DNA of 64,000 nt from Nocardia acididurans (GCF_016741815.1 NZ_JAERRJ010000004.1:248001-312000); one strand, 5' to 3'. Numbered from the stretch's first letter, positions 29,835-39,296 are shown. Numbers and translations: made by a program. The notes: a model not told the origin generated them from the sequence alone.

Positions 29835-29933
29835 GGCCGCATAATATGCGAAGCCCCGGGATACGGCGTTGTGCTCATTGGCCATTTGCCCGCCTCCGGG
29901 GTGGTGAACCGGTTGGCCTGCGAGGGAGTGAAG

Positions 29934-31418
29934 GTGGCGAGACGCCTGGGGGCGGCGATGCGACGCCCGGCCACGACGATCCGCCGCACGGGTGCGGTGT
30001 GCACGATCCTGGCGCTGGTGGTGTTGCTGCTGGCCGGGTGTACCCGGACGGTGGACGGTCGCGCGGTGTCCATCTACGACGATCCGTTCAAGGTCGCGGG
30101 CCTGCCGACGACGAGCGGCCCGAACGGGCCGCGGTCGGGCGTTCCCGACAATCCCGCGCAGGCGGTGAATTCCGATGGCGGCGAAGTGGACCGGCTGGTC
30201 ATGAACGCCATCGAGGACATCGAGTCGTACTGGCAGGTGGAGTACCCCCGGAACTTCGACGGTGATTTCGTGAAGGCCACCAAGCTGGTGTCCTGGAGTG
30301 CGAAGGCCCCGCGTTCGCAGGATGTGAAGTTCTGCGATGAGAGCACCTACCGGTTGGTCAATGCCGCGTACTGCCGCGTCGACCACTCCATCGGCTGGGA
30401 TCGGGCCGTGCTGCTGCCCGCCGTGGAGGAGACCTTCGGCAAAATGTCGATGGTCATGGTGCTGGCGCACGAGTACGGGCACGCCATCCAGAACATCGCC
30501 AACCTGGTGACCCGCAAGACGCCCACCCTGGTCAAGGAGCAGCAGGCCGACTGCTTCGCGGGCTCGTTCATCCGCCATGTGGCGGAGGGCAAGGCGAAGC
30601 ACTTCACCATCAACACCTCGGACGGTTTGAACCAGGTGCTGGCCGCCACCGTAGCCATTCGTGACGACAATCCGGATGACCCGGACAGCGTGCACGGGTC
30701 GGCGTTCGAGCGGGTGACGGCGGTGCAGATCGGATTCACCGACGGGGCCGAGGGCTGCAAGGCCATCGACATCGACGAGATCGAGGGCCGCCGCGGCAAA
30801 CTCCCGCAGAGCTTCCAGGACGATGCGAACCAGGGCGAATCCGAGGTCGGTAGAGCCAATCTCGACGAACTCGCCAAGGCGATGGCCTCCATCATGCCGA
30901 TCTCCAAGGAACCCGAGTACCGCTACGACACCGCGAAGATGAACTGCCGCAACGGGAAAGACACCATCCCGGTGACGTACTGCCCGGCCACCAACACCAT
31001 CGGCACCGATATCGACGCGCTGAAGGATCGCGGGGTGTCGAACGCGGATGAGCAGGATGGGTTGCCGGTCAAGGTGACCGGGGATTTCACGGCCTACGTG
31101 GTGTTCATCTCGCGGTACACCCTCGCGGTGCAGCGGGCCGCCGGGCAGGCGCTCACCGGCGCGAAGACCGGACTGCGCGCGGCCTGCCTGTCCGGCGTGA
31201 TCACCGCGCACCTGTCGGATCCGAATCGCTCTGCGGCGGACGGGAATATCAGCCTATCCGCCGGAGACGTGGACGAGGCGGTCTCGGGCCTGCTGACCGA
31301 TGGCCTGGCCGCCAGCGACACCGACGGCAACACGGTGCCCAGCGGATTCGCGCGCGTGGACGCCTTCCGGGCGGGCGTACTCGGCGACCAGAAGACCTGC
31401 GAAGCCCGGTATACGTAG
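29934..31418 (+). CDS. Neutral zinc metallopeptidase-like lipoprotein
   Basis: A 494-residue exported protein. After a basic N-terminus, a lipoprotein signal ends at LLLAGC. The catalytic zinc motif HEYGH (VLAHEYGHAIQN, about residue 180) is followed by EQQADCFAGSF about 25 residues later, the same pair that marks the neutral zinc metallopeptidase family (Zn_peptidase, PF04228 type). The C-terminal ~250 residues are extra. GTG 29934 is chosen for its GGGAG at 5 nt; ATG 29958 is an alternative. It is divergent from the FHA-ABC exporter (99-bp gap), so it may process or assemble envelope proteins handled by the same module. Confidence 0.82.
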   Translation: MARRLGAAMRRPATTIRRTGAVCTILALVVLLLAGCTRTVDGRAVSIYDDPFKVAGLPTTSGPNGPRSGVPDNPAQAVNSDGGEVDRLVMNAIEDIESYWQVEYPRNFDGDFVKATKLVSWSAKAPRSQDVKFCDESTYRLVNAAYCRVDHSIGWDRAVLLPAVEETFGKMSMVMVLAHEYGHAIQNIANLVTRKTPTLVKEQQADCFAGSFIRHVAEGKAKHFTINTSDGLNQVLAATVAIRDDNPDDPDSVHGSAFERVTAVQIGFTDGAEGCKAIDIDEIEGRRGKLPQSFQDDANQGESEVGRANLDELAKAMASIMPISKEPEYRYDTAKMNCRNGKDTIPVTYCPATNTIGTDIDALKDRGVSNADEQDGLPVKVTGDFTAYVVFISRYTLAVQRAAGQALTGAKTGLRAACLSGVITAHLSDPNRSAADGNISLSAGDVDEAVSGLLTDGLAASDTDGNTVPSGFARVDAFRAGVLGDQKTCEARYT

Positions 31419-31430
31419 CCGCCGGAAGGG

Positions 31431-32828
31431 TTATCCGAACGGCGGCGGCGCGACCGGCTCCAGGCGCAGCACCCGATTGCCGAGCATGACCTCCGCACCG
31501 GCGATCAGCGTCATCGGCTGATTCGGTTGCAGCCGAACCCAATCCCGGTAGCCGGGCTGACGGACCCGGGTGCCGTTGGTGGAGCCGCGGTCGACGACCG
31601 TGACATCCCAGTTCATCAAACGGATTTCGGCGTGCGCGCGGGACATGCCGCCGGAGGAGTCCTCGATCCGCAGGGGCACCAGGCCCGCTCGCGCCGCCTC
31701 GGAGTTCTCCGGGTCGCGGCCCACGACGGCGTCGGCGGCGAGCATGTAGGTCATGCCGTCGTCGAGGATCAGCATGCCCAGCGGCGGCCGGATGACCTCC
31801 GCCACCTGCTGTGTCTGATCCACCGGCATCCCGCACACGGTGCAGAAGGCCGCGCGCGGATCGCTGGGATGCGCTCGCGCGCACTTGAATCCGAGCACCT
31901 TGACGGTGAGCGCGTTGGCCTTTGCGGTCGCTTCGAGGCGGCGCTGCAGGTCCGGATCCGGTTTGGGCGCGGGGTTGGTGCCGCCCATCTCGGTGGGCGC
32001 CCGATGCGGGTCGAATCCCCCGGCGGCGTTGGGTTCTTCGCGGTAGAGGCCGCTGGTCGGCACCTCGTCCGGGTCGAGTTCGTCGGCGGCGGTGGACGTT
32101 TCGAGGTCCGGCAGCAGTCCGGAGGGCAGGCTCGTCGACGTCTTGGTCGGGGTCAGGTTGGGGTCCAGCGGAATTCGCTCGGGTTCGGGATCGTAGGAGG
32201 CGGTCGGGGGAGGCGGCTCCACCACCCGCTCCGGTGTCCCGGTGGCTTGCTTGCGTTCGGCCACCGGCTCACTCACCGGTTGGTATCCGGCGACCGGCTC
32301 GCCCTCGAACCACACCACCGCGCCCGAAGCCTCCGCGATGCCCTCGACGAGCGATCCGATGCCGCGCTCGGGTAGTTCCGGGATGCGCCGCTTCCCCTCG
32401 TCGATGAACAGCGCCACCGCCCGCGCCGGGCGTTCGGCGACCCGGTCGACGGTGAAGGCCGCGTCGCTGCCCCGGTAGTACTCGACCAGACGCCCGGCCA
32501 GCACCGCCGTCACCGAACCGTGCAGGAAGATGGCGACCCCGCCGGTGTCCGCGGCGGAGAGGATGCCGAATTCGATCGCCTCCCCCGGCGAGATCCGGTC
32601 GGCGTCCTTCATGAGCCAGCGCGTGGCCTGCCGCGCCACCAGTCGCCCCGGCCCGTCCGGCGCTTGCTCGGCCGCCTCGGTGACCAGTTCGGCCAGTGCG
32701 CGCGAGGCCGCCAGCGCTCGGGAATCCGACGTCAGCTTTCCCCGTTCCCGGTGCGCGACCAGGATCACAGCGCCCGCCGTCCTGGTGATCACATGGTTGC
32801 CCGCGACAACCTCGACCTGCCGATCCAT
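31431..32828 (-). CDS. Zinc-ribbon and FHA-domain protein
   Basis: A 465-residue cytoplasmic protein. The N-terminal ~190 residues form a globular domain I do not recognise (includes VAIFLHGSVTAVLAGRLVEYY). A disordered Pro/Thr/Glu-rich linker follows. A zinc-ribbon-like CARAHPSDPRAAFCTVCG lies near residue 316. A C-terminal FHA domain (~369-455) has VVGRDPENSE, GGMSRAHAEIR and DRGSTNGTRV, with the phosphothreonine-binding Arg, Ser-Arg-x-His and Asn residues. It could read kinase output from the gene at 34296. ATG 32828 is the first plausible start; an upstream extension in frame is out of character. Confidence 0.8.
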   Translation of the reverse strand: MDRQVEVVAGNHVITRTAGAVILVAHRERGKLTSDSRALAASRALAELVTEAAEQAPDGPGRLVARQATRWLMKDADRISPGEAIEFGILSAADTGGVAIFLHGSVTAVLAGRLVEYYRGSDAAFTVDRVAERPARAVALFIDEGKRRIPELPERGIGSLVEGIAEASGAVVWFEGEPVAGYQPVSEPVAERKQATGTPERVVEPPPPTASYDPEPERIPLDPNLTPTKTSTSLPSGLLPDLETSTAADELDPDEVPTSGLYREEPNAAGGFDPHRAPTEMGGTNPAPKPDPDLQRRLEATAKANALTVKVLGFKCARAHPSDPRAAFCTVCGMPVDQTQQVAEVIRPPLGMLILDDGMTYMLAADAVVGRDPENSEAARAGLVPLRIEDSSGGMSRAHAEIRLMNWDVTVVDRGSTNGTRVRQPGYRDWVRLQPNQPMTLIAGAEVMLGNRVLRLEPVAPPPFG

Positions 32829-32984
32829 CAACGGAACCGGCCCCAGGGGTACGCGCGGCGCGGTGGGTTCAGCACAACCACAGGTTACTGCGCAATTCCG
32901 CCTCCCCGTACCTTCAGTGCCCACCCGGCAGCGGCATTCGTCCGCTATTTTGAATGCACCGTACGGGAGGAACGAGGACCTGCC

Positions 32985-34205
32985 ATGGTTCGCACAGCGC
33001 GCAAACCGCTCTTCGTCGCATGTCTTTCGATAACCGCGCTGCTGGCGAGCGCCTGCATGGAGATCAGCGGCAACCCGGTGGCCGGGGAGATCGACGTCCG
33101 CAAACTCGAGGTCGGCCAGTACAAGGTCAGCAAGTTCAGCTACAACCAGAACGCGGGCAACAGCGCAGCATTGCTGGAGGGCTTCCGCATGTCGGAGGCG
33201 GTGGTGCCGACCGTCCGCATCGACTCCTCGCTCACCTACGGGCGCGGCGGACGCGCGACCGTCGACACCGCCGACGCCACCGACGCCGGTCTGGCCGATG
33301 TGTCCAAGCCGGTGCTGGACCGCAACAAGATGATCACCGCGTTCATCGCCAGCGGCACCGACAAGATCCCGCTCTCCGGAGGGAAGTCGGAGCCGGGGGC
33401 CACCACCATCACGAATATGGTGCTGCGCTTCCCGGATTCGCAGACCGCGAAGACCGCCGCCCGTGAGCTCGAGGACGCCGACTTCAACGTCGCCGCGGAT
33501 ATCAACAAGAAGGTCCCGCTGAGCCAGTACCCGGATGCCTACGTCCACTGGCGTCCGGGCGTCCCGAATATGGGAACCTTCATGGCGTACAAGGACTTCG
33601 TGATCTCGCTGCTCATCGAGCGCCCGACGGCCGATGAGCAGGATCTGCTGAGCTGGGTGCGCAAGACGCTGGACGCGCAGGTGCCGCTGCTGGACAAGTT
33701 CGTTCCGACGCCGGAGTCGAAACTGTCGTCGCTGCAGGTGGATCCGGATGATCTGCTGGCCCGCGTGGTGGTGAAGGACCGGCCGAAGAACGGCACCACC
33801 ACCCCCGATCCCACCGCGTTCGCCGTCTACGGCCCCACCAAGATCATCCACAATGCCAACAACGAATCGGATATCGAGAAGGCCGTCACCGCCAGCGGCG
33901 CGGACGCCATCGCCTACTCCGATTACTCCACCGTCATCCGCACCCGCGACGACGCCGGAGCCCAGACCATGCTGAGCGCCCTCGTCGCCGACGAGAGCGA
34001 CCACTACGACACCATCGCCGCCCCCAACGATCTCCCCGGCGCCAAATGCGTCCAGCTGAACAGCAAGGGCGACACCGAAATCGAATACAAGAACCGCTGC
34101 TACGTGGCCTACAAACGGTTCATCGGCGTGGTCAGCAGCGACTCCGAAGCCGACGTGCGGCAGAAGATCGCCGCCGAATACGCACTGCTGGCCAACAGCA
34201 TGTAG
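32985..34205 (+). CDS. Lipoprotein paralogue 1 of 3 (DUF7373-like)
   Basis: A 406-residue lipoprotein with a signal ending at LLASAC, then IDVRKLEVGQYKV. Shared features with the genes at 35902 and 37136 are a V(R/L)..L(D/E)VG start, a (R/Q)FPD...A....A.E..D...AAD.N..V....YP.A..HWRPG block near residue 155, a repeated D.DG/DP..LLAR motif, two cysteines near the end (GAKC and NRCYVAYKRF), and a closing AAEYALLANS. These families are abundant in Nocardia. I know of no established function. GAGGA precedes ATG 32985. Confidence 0.8.
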   Translation: MVRTARKPLFVACLSITALLASACMEISGNPVAGEIDVRKLEVGQYKVSKFSYNQNAGNSAALLEGFRMSEAVVPTVRIDSSLTYGRGGRATVDTADATDAGLADVSKPVLDRNKMITAFIASGTDKIPLSGGKSEPGATTITNMVLRFPDSQTAKTAARELEDADFNVAADINKKVPLSQYPDAYVHWRPGVPNMGTFMAYKDFVISLLIERPTADEQDLLSWVRKTLDAQVPLLDKFVPTPESKLSSLQVDPDDLLARVVVKDRPKNGTTTPDPTAFAVYGPTKIIHNANNESDIEKAVTASGADAIAYSDYSTVIRTRDDAGAQTMLSALVADESDHYDTIAAPNDLPGAKCVQLNSKGDTEIEYKNRCYVAYKRFIGVVSSDSEADVRQKIAAEYALLANSM

Positions 34206-34295
34206 GCCCGGCGATCAACTCGGACGGGGTCCGGCCGCTCCAGTAAGCTCCGGCAGAGCAGTCACCCCGCCCGCGTCGATCCAGGAGTTACCCGC

Positions 34296-35864
34296 ATGAC
34301 GATGAGTCCAGGCACCGTCGTCGGCGGCTACCGGATCATCCGCGTTCTAGGTTCCGGCGGCATGGGCACCGTGTACCTGGCCAAACACCCCTCGCTGCCG
34401 CGCATGGACGCCCTCAAGGTGCTCTCCGGCGACCTGTCGAACAATCCCGAATTCCGCGGCCGCTTCGAACGCGAAGCCAATGTCGTTGCGGGCCTGCACC
34501 ACCCGAACATCGTCGCCGTGCACAACCGCGGCGAAGAGAACGGCCAACTCTGGATCGCCATGCAGTACGTGGACGGCACCGACGCCTCCGCCGAAGCCAA
34601 ACGCGACCCCGCCGCCATGACTCCGCTGCGCGCCCTGCGCATCGCCACCGAGATCGGCAAGGGCCTCGACTATGCCCACCGCCGCGGCCTACTACACCGC
34701 GACATCAAACCCGCCAACTTCCTCCTCGAAACCGGCGACGACGAAGAACGCGTCCTGCTGGCGGATTTCGGCGTAGCCAAATCCACCGAGGACACCAACG
34801 AACTCACCCAAACAGGCAGCTTCGTAGCCACCATCGCCTACGCCTCCCCCGAACAACTCGCCGGCGAAACCCTGGACCCCCGCTCCGACATCTACAGCCT
34901 CGCCTGCTCCTTCTACCGCCTCCTGACCGGCCAAAACCCCTACCCCGCACCCCAACCCACGCGCGTCATGATGGGCCACCTACACGAGCCCCCACCCCGC
35001 GCCACCGCGGTGAACCCCCACCTCCCCACCGCCCTGGACCAGGTCTTCGCCATCGCCCTGGCCAAGAACCCCGCCCACCGCTACCCCACCTGCCGCGACT
35101 TCACCGACGCCGCCACCAACGCCCTCACCCCCGGCCACAACCCCACCGCGACCAACACCTCCCCCACCTACCCGGTCCAGGTCCCCCAGCCGCCCATGCA
35201 GGCGCCGTCGAGCCAAACGGGAACCTACGCAACGTCTTTCACGGGCCAGTCGATTCCGCCCGCGGCCCCTGCCGAAGTGCGGACGAGCCATCGGGGCCGC
35301 TATCTCGCCATCGGAGCCGTAGCGGTGGCGGTGGCGGTGGCCGCCGGGATCGGTATCTTCGCCATGACCGGCGGCGACGAGAAGTCCGGGGCCACCACCA
35401 CATCGGCGATCGCGTCCCTGTCCCCGCTGGCCAAGGCGCGAGCCGAGAATCCGGCGTTCGAGGGCAAGTCGATCACCGTGGTCGATGTCACCCAGAACGG
35501 TTTCTCCGGCACCGCGCACGCCATCTACCTGAGTGGCAGCCCGCAGACGAAGTTCCTGCAATCGCTCGGTTTCGCCTACAACACGCAGTACGCGCCCAAG
35601 GGGGACGAACTCTCGCCGCGCGCCGTCCCGAACTACGAGGCCTTGAAAGTCACCGAGGCGTCGTACATCATCGCCGTCCGCAGTGACGACAACGCCGGGA
35701 ACGGTGGCCTGCTGGGGCTGCCCTCGACGATCACCGGTTCCCTCGCGGTCGTGATTCCGCTGGACGATCCCGCCGCCGTCGCGGCCATGCGCACCTGGTC
35801 CGCGGAGTCGGAACAGGTGCTGCTGGACAAGCTGGTTCCGGCCCTGCGCTCCCGGATCAAGTAG
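34296..35864 (+). CDS. Membrane serine/threonine protein kinase (PknF-like placement)
   Basis: A 522-residue Hanks-type kinase. The kinase domain spans ~1-280: glycine loop VLGSGGMGTVYLAK, catalytic Lys in DALKVL (about 41), HRDIKPANFLL (about 137), DFGVAKS (about 157) and SPEQLAG. A Pro/Thr-rich juxtamembrane part and one membrane helix (about 331-354) precede an outer domain of ~165 residues (SLSPLAKARAENPAFEGKS and on) that is unlike PASTA. It lies between two lipoprotein paralogues on the same strand, and near two FHA proteins that are its likely phospho-readers. AGGAG is 8 nt before ATG 34296; ATG 34302 is an alternative. Confidence 0.93.
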   Translation: MTMSPGTVVGGYRIIRVLGSGGMGTVYLAKHPSLPRMDALKVLSGDLSNNPEFRGRFEREANVVAGLHHPNIVAVHNRGEENGQLWIAMQYVDGTDASAEAKRDPAAMTPLRALRIATEIGKGLDYAHRRGLLHRDIKPANFLLETGDDEERVLLADFGVAKSTEDTNELTQTGSFVATIAYASPEQLAGETLDPRSDIYSLACSFYRLLTGQNPYPAPQPTRVMMGHLHEPPPRATAVNPHLPTALDQVFAIALAKNPAHRYPTCRDFTDAATNALTPGHNPTATNTSPTYPVQVPQPPMQAPSSQTGTYATSFTGQSIPPAAPAEVRTSHRGRYLAIGAVAVAVAVAAGIGIFAMTGGDEKSGATTTSAIASLSPLAKARAENPAFEGKSITVVDVTQNGFSGTAHAIYLSGSPQTKFLQSLGFAYNTQYAPKGDELSPRAVPNYEALKVTEASYIIAVRSDDNAGNGGLLGLPSTITGSLAVVIPLDDPAAVAAMRTWSAESEQVLLDKLVPALRSRIK

Positions 35865-35901
35865 GGTGCGTACGGTTTTACACAGAAAACTAGGGGGAGA
35901 T

Positions 35902-37125
35902 ATGCGGCTGAAATCGAGCCGGATGGCGCTGACCAGCTGCGCCGCCGTGACAGTACTGTTCACCGGAGCCTGTGGATCCGATGCCCCGACCTCGGGGGCC
36001 GAGCCGACGATCGACCTCGCCGCCCTGGATGTCGGCAATATGCCGACGGAACCCAAATTCTATGGTAAAGCGGACTCGATCGAGCAGGCGAAGATCGTCG
36101 AAGCCTGGCGACTGGCGAATCATCTTCCGCTGCCTTCGGAGATCATGCCCGAGGTCAAGTATGAGCCGGCGACGCCGTGCGCGCCGCAAATCTTCATCAG
36201 CATCTATTCCACCGCGATCGACTGCCGCGTCAAGGCCGATCCGGCTGCGTTGAACGGGGTGGCCACTGGATTCGTCGCTGGATTCGTGACCACCGGCAGA
36301 TCCGACCTGTCCAGCTATCTGGGCTACGAGCTCTACAACCTCGTCATGATCTTCTCCGACGAGAAGGCGGCTGCGGACGCGGCGCAGGCAATGGGGCACC
36401 TCGATCTCGCCGCCGACGCCGCGAATCAGAGCGTGCCGATCCCCAAGTACCCGAACGCGGTTGCCTACACAACCGACGATCTCGCTGGACCAGGGCAGTT
36501 CTGGTCCTGGTACGCGACCAGTAAATTCGTCATTTTCACACGGATCTTCGACGGGGTCATGGCCGAGTTGAAGGAACGGGATCTACCGAAACTGATCGAG
36601 CGGGTGGAGCGGAGCATCGACGCTATCGCCCCGCGCGTGGCCGAATTCGAGGCCACGCCGCCGGACAAGTTGATGGATCTGACGGTCGACCCTGATGCCG
36701 TACTCGCTCGCGCGGTCCCGACGGTGGTCGCCGATCAGTCGCAGAACGGTATACCCGGAGTGTACGACCGCCGTGGCGGCCTGCAGATCTCGCCGTCACC
36801 GAGAACGGATGTGCAGTTATTCGAGGAAACCGGCGTCGATCGCGTGGCATGGAAGGGCGGATACGTCTATCGCACACGGGATTCCGAGGCCGCACAGACA
36901 TTTGTCCGATCCCGCGCGACAACCACCAGGAAATCGCCCCGGGCCGACTCCCCGGCGAATCTGCCCGACGCGAAATGCCGTCGGACCGCGTACTCGAAAT
37001 ACGATGTCACCTACCACTGCGTCGTTTCCTATGACCGGTATGTCGCAGAGGTATCGGCGGACCAATTGCTCGACGCCCAACAGCGGATCGCGGCGCAATA
37101 CGCGATTCTCGTGAACAGCAAGTGA
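35902..37125 (+). CDS. Lipoprotein paralogue 2 of 3 (DUF7373-like)
   Basis: A 407-residue lipoprotein with lipobox FTGAC, followed by AALDVGNMPTEP. It shares the family layout with paralogues 1 and 3 (SDEKAAADAAQAMGHLDLAAD, VPIPKYPNAVAY, DPDAVLARAVP, two late cysteines in DAKCRR and YHCVVSYDRYVAEV, closing AAQYAILVNS). GGGGGAG precedes ATG 35902. It is 37 bp after the kinase stop and 10 bp before paralogue 3, so kinase and lipoproteins are likely co-transcribed. It may be an outer-surface ligand or partner of the kinase sensor domain. Confidence 0.8.
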   Translation: MRLKSSRMALTSCAAVTVLFTGACGSDAPTSGAEPTIDLAALDVGNMPTEPKFYGKADSIEQAKIVEAWRLANHLPLPSEIMPEVKYEPATPCAPQIFISIYSTAIDCRVKADPAALNGVATGFVAGFVTTGRSDLSSYLGYELYNLVMIFSDEKAAADAAQAMGHLDLAADAANQSVPIPKYPNAVAYTTDDLAGPGQFWSWYATSKFVIFTRIFDGVMAELKERDLPKLIERVERSIDAIAPRVAEFEATPPDKLMDLTVDPDAVLARAVPTVVADQSQNGIPGVYDRRGGLQISPSPRTDVQLFEETGVDRVAWKGGYVYRTRDSEAAQTFVRSRATTTRKSPRADSPANLPDAKCRRTAYSKYDVTYHCVVSYDRYVAEVSADQLLDAQQRIAAQYAILVNSK

Positions 37126-37135
37126 TCTGGGGCGG

Positions 37136-38344
37136 ATGATGATGCTCTCACGGAAATACCGGCTCGCGGCTGTGGCCATTGCGGCGATGCTGACGGCAGG
37201 GTGCGGCTCGGAACTCGACGGCGCGGCGCAACCGGCCGAGATCGACGTCCGGACATTGGATGTCGGCAAATACTCGACCGACCCGCTGGAAGTGCGCTAC
37301 ACCTACGCTCCCGATCTGAGCAACCGCACCCAGCTCTCCATGATGCGGCTCGCCGGAAATATCGCCGTCGGTCCCGAAATCGATCCACGGTTCACCTACA
37401 GCGCCACCCCGATTCCCGTCCCATACGCCCACACCGCGTCACGGGTGCTCACCCCGGACGCCGCGGCGGCCCTGGACCGCAACGGCTTGCTGTTCGGCTA
37501 CGCGGCCCGCGTGTCCGACAAATCCTTCGAGAAGTCCGGAAATCCCTCGACCGGAAGCACTTTCATCGATCTGACGGTGATGCAATTCCCCGACGAGGAG
37601 ACCGCGGCACGGTCCGCCGCGGAGACGGATGCGATCGACTTCGCCGTCGCAGCCGATGCCAACCAGCCGGTCATCCTGTCGAAATATCCTGGTGCACACT
37701 CACATTGGCGGCCCGGCATCGCCACCATCGGTTCCACCCTGGCACATGGCAAGTATGTTGTGCACCTGTTCATCGGTGTCGCTGAACCCCAGCTCGATCA
37801 GCTGACCGCGCTGGCCGAGCAGGTCTACGCCGTGCAGTTGCCGCTCCTGGACACCCTCCCGCCGCTCAGCCGCGAGGATATGCTGCGCCTGCCCTACGAC
37901 CCGGACGGCATGCTGCGCCGCACATTGAATCCGAACGGCTTGGGCGCTCCCAACGTGACGAGTCAGGCGGTATTCGGCCTGCGCGGATTCCTGCACCAAT
38001 CCACCGATCAGGGGTATTGGAACCGGACCATGAACGACGCCGGGGTCGACCGGTATTCGATTTCCGACTACACCCGCTTGTTCCGCGCGCGAGACGATGG
38101 CAGCGCGCGCAAACTGGCGGATGTCGCGCTAGAGCTGTCCTTTCCTGGAGCGGCCGCAGTCCCGGGCGGCGTTCCGGGCAGCAGCTGCGGTGAGAAAACG
38201 AACAGCGCGGGCTATTCCGTGAAGCGATTCCGCTGTGTCCTCGTCTATCGCCAGTACGTCGCGACCGTGGAAAGCGACCAGCTGGCCGACGCACATCAGC
38301 AGGCCGCGGCACAGTACGCACTGCTCGCCAACAGCACCTGGTGA
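37136..38344 (+). CDS. Lipoprotein paralogue 3 of 3 (DUF7373-like)
   Basis: A 402-residue lipoprotein with lipobox LTAGC, then IDVRTLDVGKYSTD. It has the shared HWRPG block (GAHSHWRPGIATIG, about residue 185), YDPDGMLRRTL, two late cysteines (GSSCGEK, FRCVLVYRQYVATV) and closing AAQYALLANS. It is closer to paralogue 1 than to 2 by these motifs. The start has three tandem ATGs (37136, 37139, 37142) after GGGGCGG. It is the last gene before the 236-bp region in front of the Esx pair. Confidence 0.8.
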   Translation: MMMLSRKYRLAAVAIAAMLTAGCGSELDGAAQPAEIDVRTLDVGKYSTDPLEVRYTYAPDLSNRTQLSMMRLAGNIAVGPEIDPRFTYSATPIPVPYAHTASRVLTPDAAAALDRNGLLFGYAARVSDKSFEKSGNPSTGSTFIDLTVMQFPDEETAARSAAETDAIDFAVAADANQPVILSKYPGAHSHWRPGIATIGSTLAHGKYVVHLFIGVAEPQLDQLTALAEQVYAVQLPLLDTLPPLSREDMLRLPYDPDGMLRRTLNPNGLGAPNVTSQAVFGLRGFLHQSTDQGYWNRTMNDAGVDRYSISDYTRLFRARDDGSARKLADVALELSFPGAAAVPGGVPGSSCGEKTNSAGYSVKRFRCVLVYRQYVATVESDQLADAHQQAAAQYALLANSTW

Positions 38345-38580
38345 TCGGTTAGTGATCAACCACACTCTGGTGCGGATCCAGGTCCGACCGGGTATGGTGA
38401 CGGAGCAGCTGACTCGGGGGAGCTCAGCAGGCATTGCCTCTGATCCGTCAGGTTTTCGGAGTCGCCACGGGTTCCTCCCGATCAGCACAGGGGGAGGGAA
38501 CCGATTCGCTCTCGCCCGCGTCCAATCCATATAGCGGTCGATCGGCATCACGCCAACGATCAGAAGCGAAGGGAACCATT

Positions 38581-38928
38581 GTGGCAGCCAAGCTCGGAGT
38601 AGAAACAGAGAACCTCAGGACCTTTGCGAGCGAGTGTGAACAGCAGCACGGCGTTCTCGAGGCGAACATCGGTCGCTTCAAGAAGACCGAAGACGACATC
38701 ACCGCGACATGGACGGGTTCGGCGCGGGATGCTTTCAACGCGTTCATGGAGCGCTACTACGCCCAGGCCGAGAAGGTGAACGACAAACTGCTGGAAACGG
38801 TCGAGAGTCTGATGAAGACCAGTGGTCACTTCAGCGAACAGGACCAGGTCTTCAGCAAGTCGCTGACGGATTTGCAGGCGGATCAGGCGGCTGACGTGCC
38901 GATCAAGCTCAACCTGCCCGGCGTCTGA
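38581..38928 (+). CDS. WXG100-family Esx protein, first of the ESX-4 pair
   Basis: A 115-residue helical-hairpin protein exported through ESX-4, probably as a heterodimer with the next gene's product. The WXG turn is WTG (ITATWTGSARDAFNAF, about residue 40). The start is GTG 38581 with AAGGGA upstream; the family length rules out the longer frame. The C-terminus has FSEQD, similar to the YxxxD/E signal but with Phe for Tyr. It corresponds in position to esxU/esxT of M. tuberculosis, though I cannot say which. Confidence 0.88.
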   Translation: MAAKLGVETENLRTFASECEQQHGVLEANIGRFKKTEDDITATWTGSARDAFNAFMERYYAQAEKVNDKLLETVESLMKTSGHFSEQDQVFSKSLTDLQADQAADVPIKLNLPGV

Positions 38929-38975
38929 ATCGCTCAGAACCAACACTTCGACTTTCGAATAATCAGGGAGTTTTG

Positions 38976-39287
38976 ATGGCTACCAACTCAACTCGGATCA
39001 GCGCTGACTTCGGCCACGTCGCAGATGCCGCACAGACCCTCCAGCGCGATGCGAAACAACTCATCAACGATCTCGAGCAGTTCAAGAACAAGATCGCGAA
39101 CTTCGTCGCGGAGAATTGGGATCAAGGCGCCGCTTCGGAAGCCTTCGTGGCTCTGCAGGCCCAGTGGGATGTTTGGGTGACGCAGCTGAACACCACTCTG
39201 GATGGCGCGGGCAAGCTCGTCTTCGAAGGCAATGCCGATCTGCAGGCCAAGGACGCCGCCCTGGCCGGCCTCTTTCCCTCACTCTGA
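38976..39287 (+). CDS. WXG100-like Esx protein, second of the ESX-4 pair
   Basis: A 103-residue partner protein, 47 bp after the first. It has two predicted helices around ENWDQGAASEAFVALQAQW, where the turn reads W-D-Q-G, one residue longer than canonical WXG. The rest matches the family size and heptad-like pattern. AGGGAG is 5 nt before ATG 38976. The pair is convergent with eccC4, unlike M. tuberculosis where esxU/esxT run with eccC4. Confidence 0.86.
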   Translation: MATNSTRISADFGHVADAAQTLQRDAKQLINDLEQFKNKIANFVAENWDQGAASEAFVALQAQWDVWVTQLNTTLDGAGKLVFEGNADLQAKDAALAGLFPSL

Positions 39288-39296
39288 ACCGCGCCA

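Noticed and set aside
29835..31211. N-terminal extension of the FHA-ABC exporter to about 1421 residues
   Set aside because: The extra part overlaps the oppositely oriented metallopeptidase gene and is low-complexity; ATG 29834 starts directly at the FHA domain.
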